Origin: Clostridiales bacterium
Lineage (GTDB): Bacteria > Bacillota > Clostridia > Oscillospirales > Acutalibacteraceae
Length of the DNA stretch: 10,821 bases
Assembly: GCA_012728445.1 (NCBI GenBank)
Contig: JAAYFA010000093.1
Span: 1-10,821 of the forward strand
Reading direction: 5' to 3'
The notes under the pieces: generated by a model
Databases searched by the model: none
Told to the model about the DNA's origin: nothing
What the model saw: only the letters and a program-made list of their open reading frames with translations
Translations under genes and position numbers: made by a program
Part shown: positions 1 to 6,786 of the stretch, in pieces
Position numbering within the stretch: the first letter of the stretch is position 1
Layout of the letters: each line of letters starts with the position of its first letter

Positions 1-1123
1 CAACATGGGTACGAGCCATTTCCACTATTATTATGACGGTCAGCTGCAGGAAATGCGCCTGGTTGCCGTGGCGGACATCGACCCCGAACGGTTTGAAACA
101 GTGACGGATGCCCTGCCTAATGTGCTGTGCTTTAACACGGCGGAAGAACTTATGGACAGCGGCACTTGCGACGCGGTGGTTATCGCAACACCCCACTATT
201 TCCACCCGGAATATACGATGCTCGCACTTGAAAAAGGGCTGCATGTGTTGACAGAAAAACCGGCCGGCGTGTACACCAAAAAGGTAAGGGAAGCCAATGA
301 GGCGGCGGCAAAGAGCGACAAGGTCTATGCCATTATGTACAACCAGCGCACCAACTGCCTCTACCGCAAGCTCAGGGAAGTGGTGCAAAGCGGGGAGCTT
401 GGCGAAATCCGCCGAGTGAACTGGATTATTACCGACTGGTACCGCACGCAGTCTTATTACAATTCCGGCGGCTGGCGCGCGACTTGGGCGGGCGAAGGCG
501 GCGGCGTTCTACTCAACCAGTGCCCGCACAACCTAGATTTATGGCAGTGGATTTGCGGCATGCCGTCCAAAATTCGGGCATTCTGCCACGAGGGCAAATG
601 GCACGATATTGAGGTTGAAGACGATGTGACTATTTACGCGGAGTACCCGAACGGCGCGACCGGTGTATTTATTACCTCCACCGGTGACGCACCGGGCACC
701 AACCGCTTGGAGATAACGATGGACAAAGGACATATCGTATGCGAAAACAACGAGTTAAAACTCTATGAATTGGAAATTCCAACCAGCGAGCACTGCTCCG
801 GGGCAGCAGGCGGTTTTGGTAAGCCCAAAGGCGCCTGGCGGACGCTTGAAACAGACGGATGGAATCCGCAGCATACCGGTGTTCTAAACGCGTTCGCGGC
901 GAACATCTTACGCGGGGAACCGCTTGTCGGCAGGGGCGAAGAAGGCATTAACGGACTGATGATCTCGAATGCTGCCCACTTGTCTTCGTGGTTAGACAAG
1001 ACCGTTGACCTGCCTATTGACGAAGACTTGTTCTACGCCATGCTGCAGGAAAAGATTGCAAACTCCAAGGCGAAACAGGATGTGAAGAAGGCCGTTGCGG
1101 CCGATATGACCGATTCGTTTTAA
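1..1123 (+). CDS. Gfo/Idh/MocA family NAD(P)-dependent oxidoreductase (5' partial)
   Basis: This is a sugar or cyclitol dehydrogenase-type protein of the Gfo/Idh/MocA family. Its N-terminus is off the left edge. The first in-window ATG (base 5) is internal: the preceding codon is AAC, giving N-M-G-T-S-H, which matches the end of the family's first glycine-rich nucleotide-binding loop rather than a start. Visible features are the VAVADIDPER end of the second Rossmann strand, the family EKP motif (HVLTEKPAG, bases 254-262 encode EKP) and the motif NQCPHNLDLWQ with the conserved histidine at 527-529. The C-terminal half is the mixed beta-sheet substrate domain. It stops with TAA and is followed 45 bp later by a second, diverged family member. 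The substrate cannot be read from sequence; the uronate-catabolism neighbours suggest a sugar acid or glycoside. Family is certain, function is not. Confidence -1.
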   Translation, partial: NMGTSHFHYYYDGQLQEMRLVAVADIDPERFETVTDALPNVLCFNTAEELMDSGTCDAVVIATPHYFHPEYTMLALEKGLHVLTEKPAGVYTKKVREANEAAAKSDKVYAIMYNQRTNCLYRKLREVVQSGELGEIRRVNWIITDWYRTQSYYNSGGWRATWAGEGGGVLLNQCPHNLDLWQWICGMPSKIRAFCHEGKWHDIEVEDDVTIYAEYPNGATGVFITSTGDAPGTNRLEITMDKGHIVCENNELKLYELEIPTSEHCSGAAGGFGKPKGAWRTLETDGWNPQHTGVLNAFAANILRGEPLVGRGEEGINGLMISNAAHLSSWLDKTVDLPIDEDLFYAMLQEKIANSKAKQDVKKAVAADMTDSF

Positions 1124-1168
1124 TTGGATTCATTGGGGCTCTGCCCGCGTGAAAGGATTATCGACTTG

Positions 1169-2179
1169 ATGAAAAGTTCACTTGTTGGTTGCGGCGGCAT
1201 ATCAGCCGCGCATATAAAGAGTATTCAAGGTAACGGCCAAGCCCGGCTACTATCCGTTGCCGACATAAAAATTGAAAGAGCAAACAAAGTCGCGGCCGAA
1301 ACCGGTGCCATACCTTATGCAAGCCTTGACGCCATGCTCGATGCCGAAAAACCGGATGTGCTGCATATTTGCACACCGCACTACCTACACACCCCCATGG
1401 CGCTGAATGCCCTTGAGCGGGGCATCCATGTCTTGATTGAAAAACCCTGCGCGGTAACCCTGCAAGAGCTTGCGGCCCTGCGCACAGCGCAAAAAAGAAC
1501 GGGCCTCAAAGTCGGCACTTGTTTTCAAAACCGTTACAATTATTCCGCCTTGCAACTGCAAAAATTACTGCAAGATGAGGAAAAACACGGCAAACTTTTA
1601 AGCGCCAGAGGTTTTGTGACTTGGAAGCGGGGTGCTGATTACTATTCGGACGACTGGCACGGTACGCTGGCAAAAGAGTGTGGCGGCGTCTTGATAAATC
1701 AGGCGATTCATACGCTGGATATGCTCCAGTTAGTTGCGGGCGGCTTGACGGGCGTCACCGGTCATATTGCCAATGACCACCTGAAGGGCGTTATTGAAGT
1801 GGAAGACACCGCATGTGCGATGCTTGAGTTTGCAAGCGGAGCGGGCGGCGTGTTTTACGCAACGGTTGCGTATGCGGCCGATGCGCCGGTGTTTATGGAA
1901 TTCAAGTGCGAAAAGGCTGTTTTCCGCATAGAGGGCGACAATCTTTATGAAATAAAGAGCGATGGAGAAATAACCGCCATAAAAAGTTTTGAGCCCAAGG
2001 ACTACCCGGGCAAAGTCTGCTGGGGTACCGGGCATTTGGCTTTAATATGCGATTTTTATGCAAGTATTATAGAAGACAGGCCTTTTGAAATTGACGCCTT
2101 TGCCGGCGGCAAGGCTGTAGAAGCCGTGCTAGCTATTTATGAGTCCGCTAAAACCGGCAAGCGCGCGGCGCTTGCGTAA
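1169..2179 (+). CDS. Gfo/Idh/MocA family NAD(P)-dependent oxidoreductase, second tandem copy
   Basis: This is a full-length family member of 336 residues. I chose the ATG at 1169 because the product then begins directly with the first beta strand and dinucleotide-binding loop (SLVGCGGISAAH, glycines at 7, 9 and 10), and a purine-rich AAAGGA lies about 11 bases upstream. The frame is open back to a TTG at 1124, but that extension (DSLGLCPRERIIDL) is not family-like. EKP is at residues 91-93 and the conserved histidine at residue 181 in NQAIHTLDMLQ. It is clearly diverged from the gene before it (different loop and C-terminal sequences), so the pair is an old duplication or two recruited subfamilies. 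Context links it to hexuronate breakdown. The exact reaction, such as oxidation at C3 or C2 of a uronate or glycoside, is not decided by the sequence. Confidence -1.
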   Translation: MKSSLVGCGGISAAHIKSIQGNGQARLLSVADIKIERANKVAAETGAIPYASLDAMLDAEKPDVLHICTPHYLHTPMALNALERGIHVLIEKPCAVTLQELAALRTAQKRTGLKVGTCFQNRYNYSALQLQKLLQDEEKHGKLLSARGFVTWKRGADYYSDDWHGTLAKECGGVLINQAIHTLDMLQLVAGGLTGVTGHIANDHLKGVIEVEDTACAMLEFASGAGGVFYATVAYAADAPVFMEFKCEKAVFRIEGDNLYEIKSDGEITAIKSFEPKDYPGKVCWGTGHLALICDFYASIIEDRPFEIDAFAGGKAVEAVLAIYESAKTGKRAALA

Positions 2180-2264
2180 AAAAAGTACCGCCGTCAACGG
2201 TTTAAAAAAATGATGGTGTGAAAGGGACGGCTTTCTTACCTCAATACAAAGGAAGGGTTTCATT

Positions 2265-3116
2265 ATGCTCAGTCATGATAATTTAAAGAACAGAGTCGCG
2301 GTTATTACCGGAGGTGGGGGAGTACTTTGCAGCGGCTTTGCAAAAGATTTAGCCGCGTTCGGGGTTAAAGTGGCCATTCTCGATTTAAAGCCGGAGGCCG
2401 CACAAGCGGTTGCGGATGAGATTAAAGCGAGTGGCGGCACCGCCATAGCAGTGGCTTGCAATGTGCTCGAAAAAGAGAGTCTGGAGCAGGCGAGGCAAAC
2501 GGTGAACGAGCAGTTCGGCACCTGTGATATATTGGTCAACGGCGCCGGCGGTAACTCGCCCTTAGGCAATACCACAAAAGAAACGTTTGAACCGGGCGAT
2601 ATAAGAGAAAAAGCCCAGGGCGTTAAAACCTTTTTTGACCTAGACCCCGAGGGCATCCAGTTCGTGTTTAATCTAAACTTTTTGGGCACGCTTTTAACAA
2701 CCCAGACTTTTGCGATTGATATGGTAGACAAACAACATGCCTGTATCTTAAATGTATCCTCTATGAACGCCTACCGCCCGCTGACAAAAATCCCCGCGTA
2801 CTCGGCGGCCAAAGCCGCGGTTTCAAACTTCACACAGTTTATGGCGGTGCACTTTGCGGATGTCGGCCTTCGTGTCAACGCCTTGGCGCCCGGGTTTTTT
2901 GCGACCAATCAAAACAAAACCTTACTCTATAACGAGGACGGTTCGTTAACCCCTCGTTCCGACAAGATTTTATCGCACACGCCGCTAGGCAGGTTCGGTG
3001 TGCCGGCGGATTTAACAGGCGCGTTGCTCTTCCTTTGTGATGAAGCATATTCCGGGTTCATCACGGGTGTCATATTGCCGGTGGATGGCGGATTCTCGGC
3101 TTTTTCCGGGGTGTAA
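2265..3116 (+). CDS. uxuB: SDR-family D-mannonate oxidoreductase (fructuronate reductase), UxuB/YjmF type
   Basis: This short-chain dehydrogenase of 283 residues probably interconverts D-fructuronate and D-mannonate with NAD(H), a cytosolic step of glucuronate breakdown. The cofactor loop is TGGGGVLCSG (residues 15-24), a glycine-rich form I associate with the Bacillota UxuB/YjmF subgroup. Asp40 follows strand 2 (AILDLK), which favours NAD over NADP. The catalytic set is Ser166 (NVSSMNA), Tyr179 and Lys183 (YSAAK). The insert around residues 100-130 (TTKETFEPGDIREKAQG, then DLDPEGI) and the NLNFLGTLL segment also fit that subgroup. The C-terminus carries the usual SDR VDGGFSAF ending. The start is set by a strong AAAGGAAGGG ribosome binding site at 2248-2257. 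An 85-bp gap separates it from the upstream oxidoreductase. Another polyol or sugar-acid dehydrogenase is possible but less likely given kdgK and the aldolase downstream. Confidence -1.
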   Translation: MLSHDNLKNRVAVITGGGGVLCSGFAKDLAAFGVKVAILDLKPEAAQAVADEIKASGGTAIAVACNVLEKESLEQARQTVNEQFGTCDILVNGAGGNSPLGNTTKETFEPGDIREKAQGVKTFFDLDPEGIQFVFNLNFLGTLLTTQTFAIDMVDKQHACILNVSSMNAYRPLTKIPAYSAAKAAVSNFTQFMAVHFADVGLRVNALAPGFFATNQNKTLLYNEDGSLTPRSDKILSHTPLGRFGVPADLTGALLFLCDEAYSGFITGVILPVDGGFSAFSGV

Positions 3117-3124
3117 CGGTCTGC

Positions 3125-3231
3125 GTAGGGAACGTATTGCATACGTTGCGCAAACCGGCAAAGAAAACAATCCGACAAAATAAGAACAATTTCTTCAATC
3201 AACCTCGGAACGCATAAAATGCGTTCCCTAC
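3125..3231. repeat. MITE-like inverted-repeat element, 107 bp, no coding capacity
   Basis: The first 23 bases (3125-3147) and the last 23 (3209-3231) are inverted repeats of each other with four mismatches. The outer ten bases are identical (GTAGGGAACG against CGTTCCCTAC). Each end also folds on itself: AACGTA/TACGTT around a 5-base loop on the left, and GGAACGCA/TGCGTTCC around TAAAA on the right (3207-3227). TA lies one base inside each outer limit, as expected if the true element starts at GGGAACG with a duplicated TA target, the signature of IS630/Tc1-mariner-type elements. The interior is A-rich and has no plausible ORF. It fills nearly all of the gap between uxuB and kdgK, and the kdgK ribosome binding site starts at the very next base. 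The inverted repeats are seen directly; mobility is inferred. Confidence -1.
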
Positions 3232-3243
3232 AGGAGCGATCAT

Positions 3244-4341
3244 ATGATTTTAAACATAAAACAAAAAGAAGAGTGCGCATTTGATTTGGTCTCTCTCGGT
3301 GAAGTCATGCTACGCCTGGACCCCGGCGATGCACGCATCAAAACCGCGCGGAGCTTTCGTGCTTGGGAAGGCGGCGGGGAATATAATGTCGCGCGCGGCC
3401 TGCGTCGCTGCTTCGGGCTGAAAACGGCTGTTGTCACCGCCCTTGCGGATAACGAGGTCGGTAGGCTCATTGAAGATTTCATCTTGCAAGGCGGGGTGGA
3501 TACCGCGCTCATACAATGGGCCCCGTATGACGGTATCGGCCGGAACGTGCGCAATGCCTTGAACTTTACCGAACGTGGGTTTGGCGTAAGGGGCGCTGTT
3601 GGTGTTTCCGACAGAGGCAACTCGGCCGCCTCGCAGCTTAAAGCCGGCGATGTTGACTGGGACCACATTTTTGGAACTTTGGGCGTCCGCTGGCTGCACA
3701 CGGGCGGCATATTTGCGGCACTTTCGGACTCAACTGCGCAAGTGGTTTTGGAGGCGGTTAAAGCCGCTCAAAAATACGGTACGGTTGTTTCCTACGACTT
3801 AAATTACCGCCCATCGCTTTGGAAAAGTATCGGCGGTCAAGAGAAAGCACAACAGGTCAATCGGGAGATTGCCTCTTATGTCGACGTAATGGTCGGCAAC
3901 GAAGAAGATTTTACGGCTTGCCTTGGGCTCGAAGTGGAAGGCAATGACGTAAATCTGCAAGCGCTCAGTATAGACGGCTATGCGAAGATGATTGAAAATG
4001 CCGTGAAAATATATCCAAATCTCAAGGTGGTCGCAACCACTCTGCGCTGTGTCAAAACCGCCACGGTCAACGACTGGGGCGCTCTTTGCTGGGCGGAGGG
4101 CAGACTGTGTAAAGGGTTGGACCTTGACAGCCTTGAAGTTTATGACAGAGTCGGCGGTGGGGACAGTTTTGCCTCAGGACTGATTTACGGGCTGATGACA
4201 ACCGGCGATGCACAACAAGCAGTCAATTACGGTGTTGCGCATGGCGCACTGGCGATGACTACACCGGGGGATACTTCCATGGCGAGCAAAAAAGAAGTGG
4301 AAGCCTTGATGAAAGGCGCCGGCGCAAGAGTGCAAAGATAA
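3244..4341 (+). CDS. kdgK: 2-keto-3-deoxygluconate kinase, PfkB family
   Basis: This is a ribokinase/PfkB-family sugar kinase of 365 residues. It most likely phosphorylates 2-keto-3-deoxy-D-gluconate to KDPG with ATP in the cytosol. The N-terminal strand reads LVSLGEVMLRLDP, followed by the substrate-side glycine motif EGGGEYNVARGL. The C-terminal PfkB signature is DRVGGGDSFASG, with the anion-hole glycines at 304-306 and the catalytic base Asp307. The central segment VSYDLNYRPSLW is typical of KDG kinases. The protein is somewhat longer than many KdgK proteins, mainly from a longer middle section around residues 210-260. AGGAG at 3232-3236 sets the start. The aldolase that uses its product begins 15 bases after its stop, so the two are almost certainly cotranscribed. 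Specificity rests on this neighbour; a kinase for another keto-deoxy sugar acid is the main alternative. Confidence -1.
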   Translation: MILNIKQKEECAFDLVSLGEVMLRLDPGDARIKTARSFRAWEGGGEYNVARGLRRCFGLKTAVVTALADNEVGRLIEDFILQGGVDTALIQWAPYDGIGRNVRNALNFTERGFGVRGAVGVSDRGNSAASQLKAGDVDWDHIFGTLGVRWLHTGGIFAALSDSTAQVVLEAVKAAQKYGTVVSYDLNYRPSLWKSIGGQEKAQQVNREIASYVDVMVGNEEDFTACLGLEVEGNDVNLQALSIDGYAKMIENAVKIYPNLKVVATTLRCVKTATVNDWGALCWAEGRLCKGLDLDSLEVYDRVGGGDSFASGLIYGLMTTGDAQQAVNYGVAHGALAMTTPGDTSMASKKEVEALMKGAGARVQR

Positions 4342-4356
4342 GAGGGGGCATATAGG

Positions 4357-5001
4357 ATGGATAAAGAAATTATTTTAACCAAAATTCAAGAATGCGGCGT
4401 GGTGGCCGTCGTTCGGGCGGAAAGTTGCGAGCAAGCCGAGCGCATTACCGACGCTTGTATTGAAGGCGGCATTGCTGCGATTGAGCTGACCTTCACCGTC
4501 CCCCATGCGGATAAAGTGATAGAAATGTTGGCAAAAAGATATACGCCCGACCAAATTATTTTGGGCGCCGGTACCGTGATGGATGCCGCTACCGCAAGGA
4601 TTGCGATGCTCGCGGGTGCAAGCTATATTGTCAGCCCCTATTTTGACCCGGAGACGGTGAAGATGTGCAACCGTTACCGTGTGCCGGTGATGCCGGGCGT
4701 GATGAGTGTGCGCGAAGCGGTTTTGGCCATGGAGGCGGGGGCGGATATTTTAAAAATATTCCCCGGTGAACTGTTTGGCCCGGCGATTATTAAAGCAATA
4801 AAAGGACCCATCCCTTACGCCAAAATGATGCCCACGGGCGGTGTGAATGTCACGAACGCCGGCGAGTGGATCAAAGCGGGCGCTGTGGCGCTTGGTGTGG
4901 GCGGGTCACTCACGGCGGGGGCCAAAACGGGTGACTATGCGCTTGTAACGGCAACCGCAAAGCAGTTTGTGGCCGCCGTCAAACAGGCAAGAATTCAATA
5001 A
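4357..5001 (+). CDS. eda: Bifunctional 2-keto-3-deoxy-6-phosphogluconate/4-hydroxy-2-oxoglutarate aldolase
   Basis: This class I KDPG/KHG aldolase of 214 residues splits KDPG into pyruvate and glyceraldehyde-3-phosphate. It is a (beta/alpha)8 barrel of the usual family length. Visible motifs are VVAVVRAE (strand 1), the catalytic glutamate Glu43 in IELTF, LGAGTV, the pyruvate-side SPYFDP segment, the Schiff-base lysine Lys133 in ILKIFPGEL, and the phosphate-binding MPTGGV loop followed by GVGGSL. A GAGGGGG ribosome binding site (4342-4348) sets the start. It directly follows kdgK and catalyses the next step, which supports both calls. Only 42 bases separate it from obg, with no visible terminator. 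Family and reaction are well supported; activity on the KHG substrate is assumed from the family. Confidence -1.
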   Translation: MDKEIILTKIQECGVVAVVRAESCEQAERITDACIEGGIAAIELTFTVPHADKVIEMLAKRYTPDQIILGAGTVMDAATARIAMLAGASYIVSPYFDPETVKMCNRYRVPVMPGVMSVREAVLAMEAGADILKIFPGELFGPAIIKAIKGPIPYAKMMPTGGVNVTNAGEWIKAGAVALGVGGSLTAGAKTGDYALVTATAKQFVAAVKQARIQ

Positions 5002-5021
5002 GCAAGAACAAATGCGATAAT
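4994..5021 (+). promoter_or_regulatory. Possible extended -10 promoter for obg
   Basis: TGC followed by GATAAT (5013-5021) resembles an extended -10 element. A weak -35 candidate, TTCAAT at 4994-4999, lies 16 bases upstream and overlaps the aldolase stop codon. Transcription would begin near 5028, leaving a short leader with AAGGAG at 5033-5038. It would let the essential obg gene be expressed independently of the catabolic operon. Match by eye only. Confidence -1.
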
Positions 5022-5043
5022 TTAGATACGCGAAGGAGAAAAA

Positions 5044-6315
5044 ATGTTTGTAGACAAAGCAAAGATCAAAATAAAGGCGGGTAACGGCGGAGATGGCAAG
5101 GTAACCTTCCATCGTGAAAAATATGTTGCAGCCGGCGGGCCCGACGGCGGGGACGGCGGCAAGGGTGGCAATATCATCTTCCAAGTGGATGAAAACTTGG
5201 CGACACTTGCCGATTTTAAATATAAACGCAAATACACCTCTCCAAACGGTGCCAATGGTGAACCAAGGCGCCGCAACGGAAAAAGTGGTGAGGACCTTAT
5301 TATTCGTGTCCCGCGCGGCACCATTATTCGCGAGGTGGAAAGCGGCGCGGTCATGGCGGACATGGCCACCGAAAAACCGTTTGTTGCCGCAAAAGGCGGC
5401 AGGGGCGGTTGGGGCAACAGTCATTTTGCCACCCCCACGCGTCAGGCACCCCGTTTTGCCAAAAGCGGAACACCGGGTGAGGAGTGGGAGGTTGAGCTGG
5501 AGCTCAAACTCATGGCGGATGTGGGGCTACTGGGCTTCCCCAACGTCGGCAAATCCACGCTCATTTCCGTTGTCAGCGAGGCAAAGCCGATTATTGCGGA
5601 TTACCACTTTACAACCATAACGCCGGTGCTCGGCGTTGTTTATATTGGCGAAGGCCAGTCCTTTGTCATGGCGGATATCCCGGGCATTATCGAAGGGGCG
5701 GGCGAAGGCGTCGGGCTCGGGCATGAATTTTTACGTCACGTGGAGCGCTGCCGTATGCTGGTGCATATTTTGGACGTAGCCGGCAGCGAAGGTCGTGACC
5801 CTGTGGAAGATTTTGAAACGATCAATGCTGAGCTAAAAACTTTCGACCCGGAACTTGCCGAGCGCCCGCAGATTGTGGTCGCCAATAAAACCGATTTGGC
5901 AACGCCCGAACAGATTGAGCGACTGCGTGACTACATCACCGGTAAAGGCTATGCGTTTTATACCATGTGCGCACCGATTGCCGAAGGCACGGCGGAACTG
6001 GTCAACGTCATCGCCGCCAAGCTTCAAACGCTGCCTCCTGTAATAAAGTTTGAGGCAGAGGAAATACCGCTGGCGTTTTTTGATAAGCAAAAGGATGCCG
6101 GCTTTACCCTCACCGTTCATGAAGGCGTGTACGTTGTGGAATCCGAGTGGTTGCTTAAAATTCTTCAAAAGACCGATATGGACGACTATGAATCTTTGCA
6201 ATTTTTCCAGCGCGCGCTCGTTTCAAACGGCATTATTGATGCGCTTGTGGAAAAAGGAATAACAGAAGGAGATACCGTATCAATTTATGATTTTGAATTC
6301 GACTATGTCCCATAA
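5044..6315 (+). CDS. obg: Obg-family GTPase (ribosome assembly)
   Basis: This is an essential-type GTPase that binds the large ribosomal subunit precursor and links ribosome assembly to guanine nucleotide status. Its 423 residues carry all three domains. The glycine-rich Obg fold (about 1-157) starts with FVDKAKIKIKAGNGGDG. The G domain has G1 GFPNVGKS at 164-171, G2 in HFTTITP, G3 DIPG at 211-214, G4 NKTD at 281-284 and a G5-like CAPIAEG. The Obg C-terminal (OCT) domain runs from about 345 and ends GDTVSIYDFEFDYVP. The G2 region reads HFTTITPVLG where many homologues have a proline and leucine (PFTTLxPNLG), a mild variation. The start is fixed by AAGGAG and the conserved N-terminus. It overlaps mrnC by 29 bases. 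Obg is often found beside rplU-rpmA, which are not here. Confidence -1.
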   Translation: MFVDKAKIKIKAGNGGDGKVTFHREKYVAAGGPDGGDGGKGGNIIFQVDENLATLADFKYKRKYTSPNGANGEPRRRNGKSGEDLIIRVPRGTIIREVESGAVMADMATEKPFVAAKGGRGGWGNSHFATPTRQAPRFAKSGTPGEEWEVELELKLMADVGLLGFPNVGKSTLISVVSEAKPIIADYHFTTITPVLGVVYIGEGQSFVMADIPGIIEGAGEGVGLGHEFLRHVERCRMLVHILDVAGSEGRDPVEDFETINAELKTFDPELAERPQIVVANKTDLATPEQIERLRDYITGKGYAFYTMCAPIAEGTAELVNVIAAKLQTLPPVIKFEAEEIPLAFFDKQKDAGFTLTVHEGVYVVESEWLLKILQKTDMDDYESLQFFQRALVSNGIIDALVEKGITEGDTVSIYDFEFDYVP

Positions 6316-6694
6316 TAATGCACAAGACCCCGGACTTTTGAGCCCGTTAACGCTGGCCTTTATCGGCGACACTGTTTTTGATTTATTGGTGAGGGAAAGA
6401 GTCGTCGGCGAAGGCAACCGCCCGGTCGGCAAACTGCATGCACAGTGTGCAAAAATAGTTTGCGCACCCGCGCAAGCACAAGCGGTAAAGCGGATTTCGC
6501 CCCTGCTGACCGAAGATGAGTTTGCAATGTATAAACGCGGTAGAAATGCAAATTCCGGTCATAAGCCCAAAAACGCTACCGAGGCGGAATACCATTCGTC
6601 AACCGGGCTCGAAACGCTTTTTGGCTGGCTTTATCTCAGCGGGGAGACCGAGCGTGTGCAGGAACTCTTCGATATGATCTACGAAGGCCGGTAA
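6287..6694 (+). CDS. mrnC: Mini-ribonuclease III (23S rRNA maturation)
   Basis: This is a small RNase III-like enzyme without a dsRNA-binding domain. In Bacillota it trims the ends of precursor 23S rRNA as a dimer. The product is 135 residues, the usual size. The N-terminal catalytic motif is LAFIGDTVFDLLVRERVV, with the metal-binding aspartate in GD. The second motif, TGLETLFGWLYL, carries the conserved glutamate. The basic KRGRNANSGHKPKNAT stretch between them is typical of the family. The start at 6287 lies inside the obg end, 15 bases after AGAAGGAG (6264-6271). An internal ATG at 6305 would also give a family-like protein but is far from the ribosome binding site. The overlap with obg suggests translational coupling of two ribosome-maturation genes. 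Confidence -1.
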   Translation: MILNSTMSHNNAQDPGLLSPLTLAFIGDTVFDLLVRERVVGEGNRPVGKLHAQCAKIVCAPAQAQAVKRISPLLTEDEFAMYKRGRNANSGHKPKNATEAEYHSSTGLETLFGWLYLSGETERVQELFDMIYEGR

Positions 6695-6717
6695 AATTTG
6701 CAATAGCAGTTAATGCT

Positions 6718-6776
6718 GATCCCTCATTAAAACCTGTCTAACAACTCGGTTTTGTTTAGAGGTTTTATAGTCGGGA
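6718..6776 (+). other. Long imperfect inverted repeat between mrnC and the yitT-like gene
   Basis: Three paired blocks nest in this gap: ATCCC/GGGAT outermost, AAAACC/GGTTTT next, and TCTAA/TTAGA innermost. They are separated by small internal loops, with a loop of about 14 bases at the tip. No T-run follows, so it is not an ordinary intrinsic terminator. It lies just before the next gene's start and could be a leader structure, an mRNA processing site or a decayed repeat. The pairing is visible; the role is unknown. Confidence -1.
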
Positions 6777-6786
6777 TTAGTATAAG

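Noticed and set aside
1124..1168. N-terminal extension of the second oxidoreductase to a TTG directly after the previous stop
   Set aside because: The extra 15 residues do not resemble the family; ATG 1169 leads straight into the nucleotide-binding strand.
2180..2264. Short CCGT/ACGG pairing between the second oxidoreductase and uxuB as a terminator
   Set aside because: The stem is four pairs with a two-base loop and the following run is T-T-T-A-A-A; too weak to call.
2273..2731. Long reverse-strand open frame opposite uxuB
   Set aside because: Its protein has no recognisable features and it mirrors a clearly coding SDR gene.
3240..3710. Reverse-strand open frame of 156 codons opposite kdgK
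   Set aside because: Antisense shadow of a conserved kinase frame, low-complexity Pro/Ser-rich product.
4906..5424. Long reverse-strand open frame of 172 codons opposite the aldolase end and the obg start
   Set aside because: It is antisense to two unambiguous genes, has no ribosome binding site I can see and gives no familiar motif; it arises from the codon bias of obg's glycine-rich domain.
5114..5620. A 168-codon + strand open frame inside obg
   Set aside because: It is a +1-type shadow of the obg frame, without family-like sequence.
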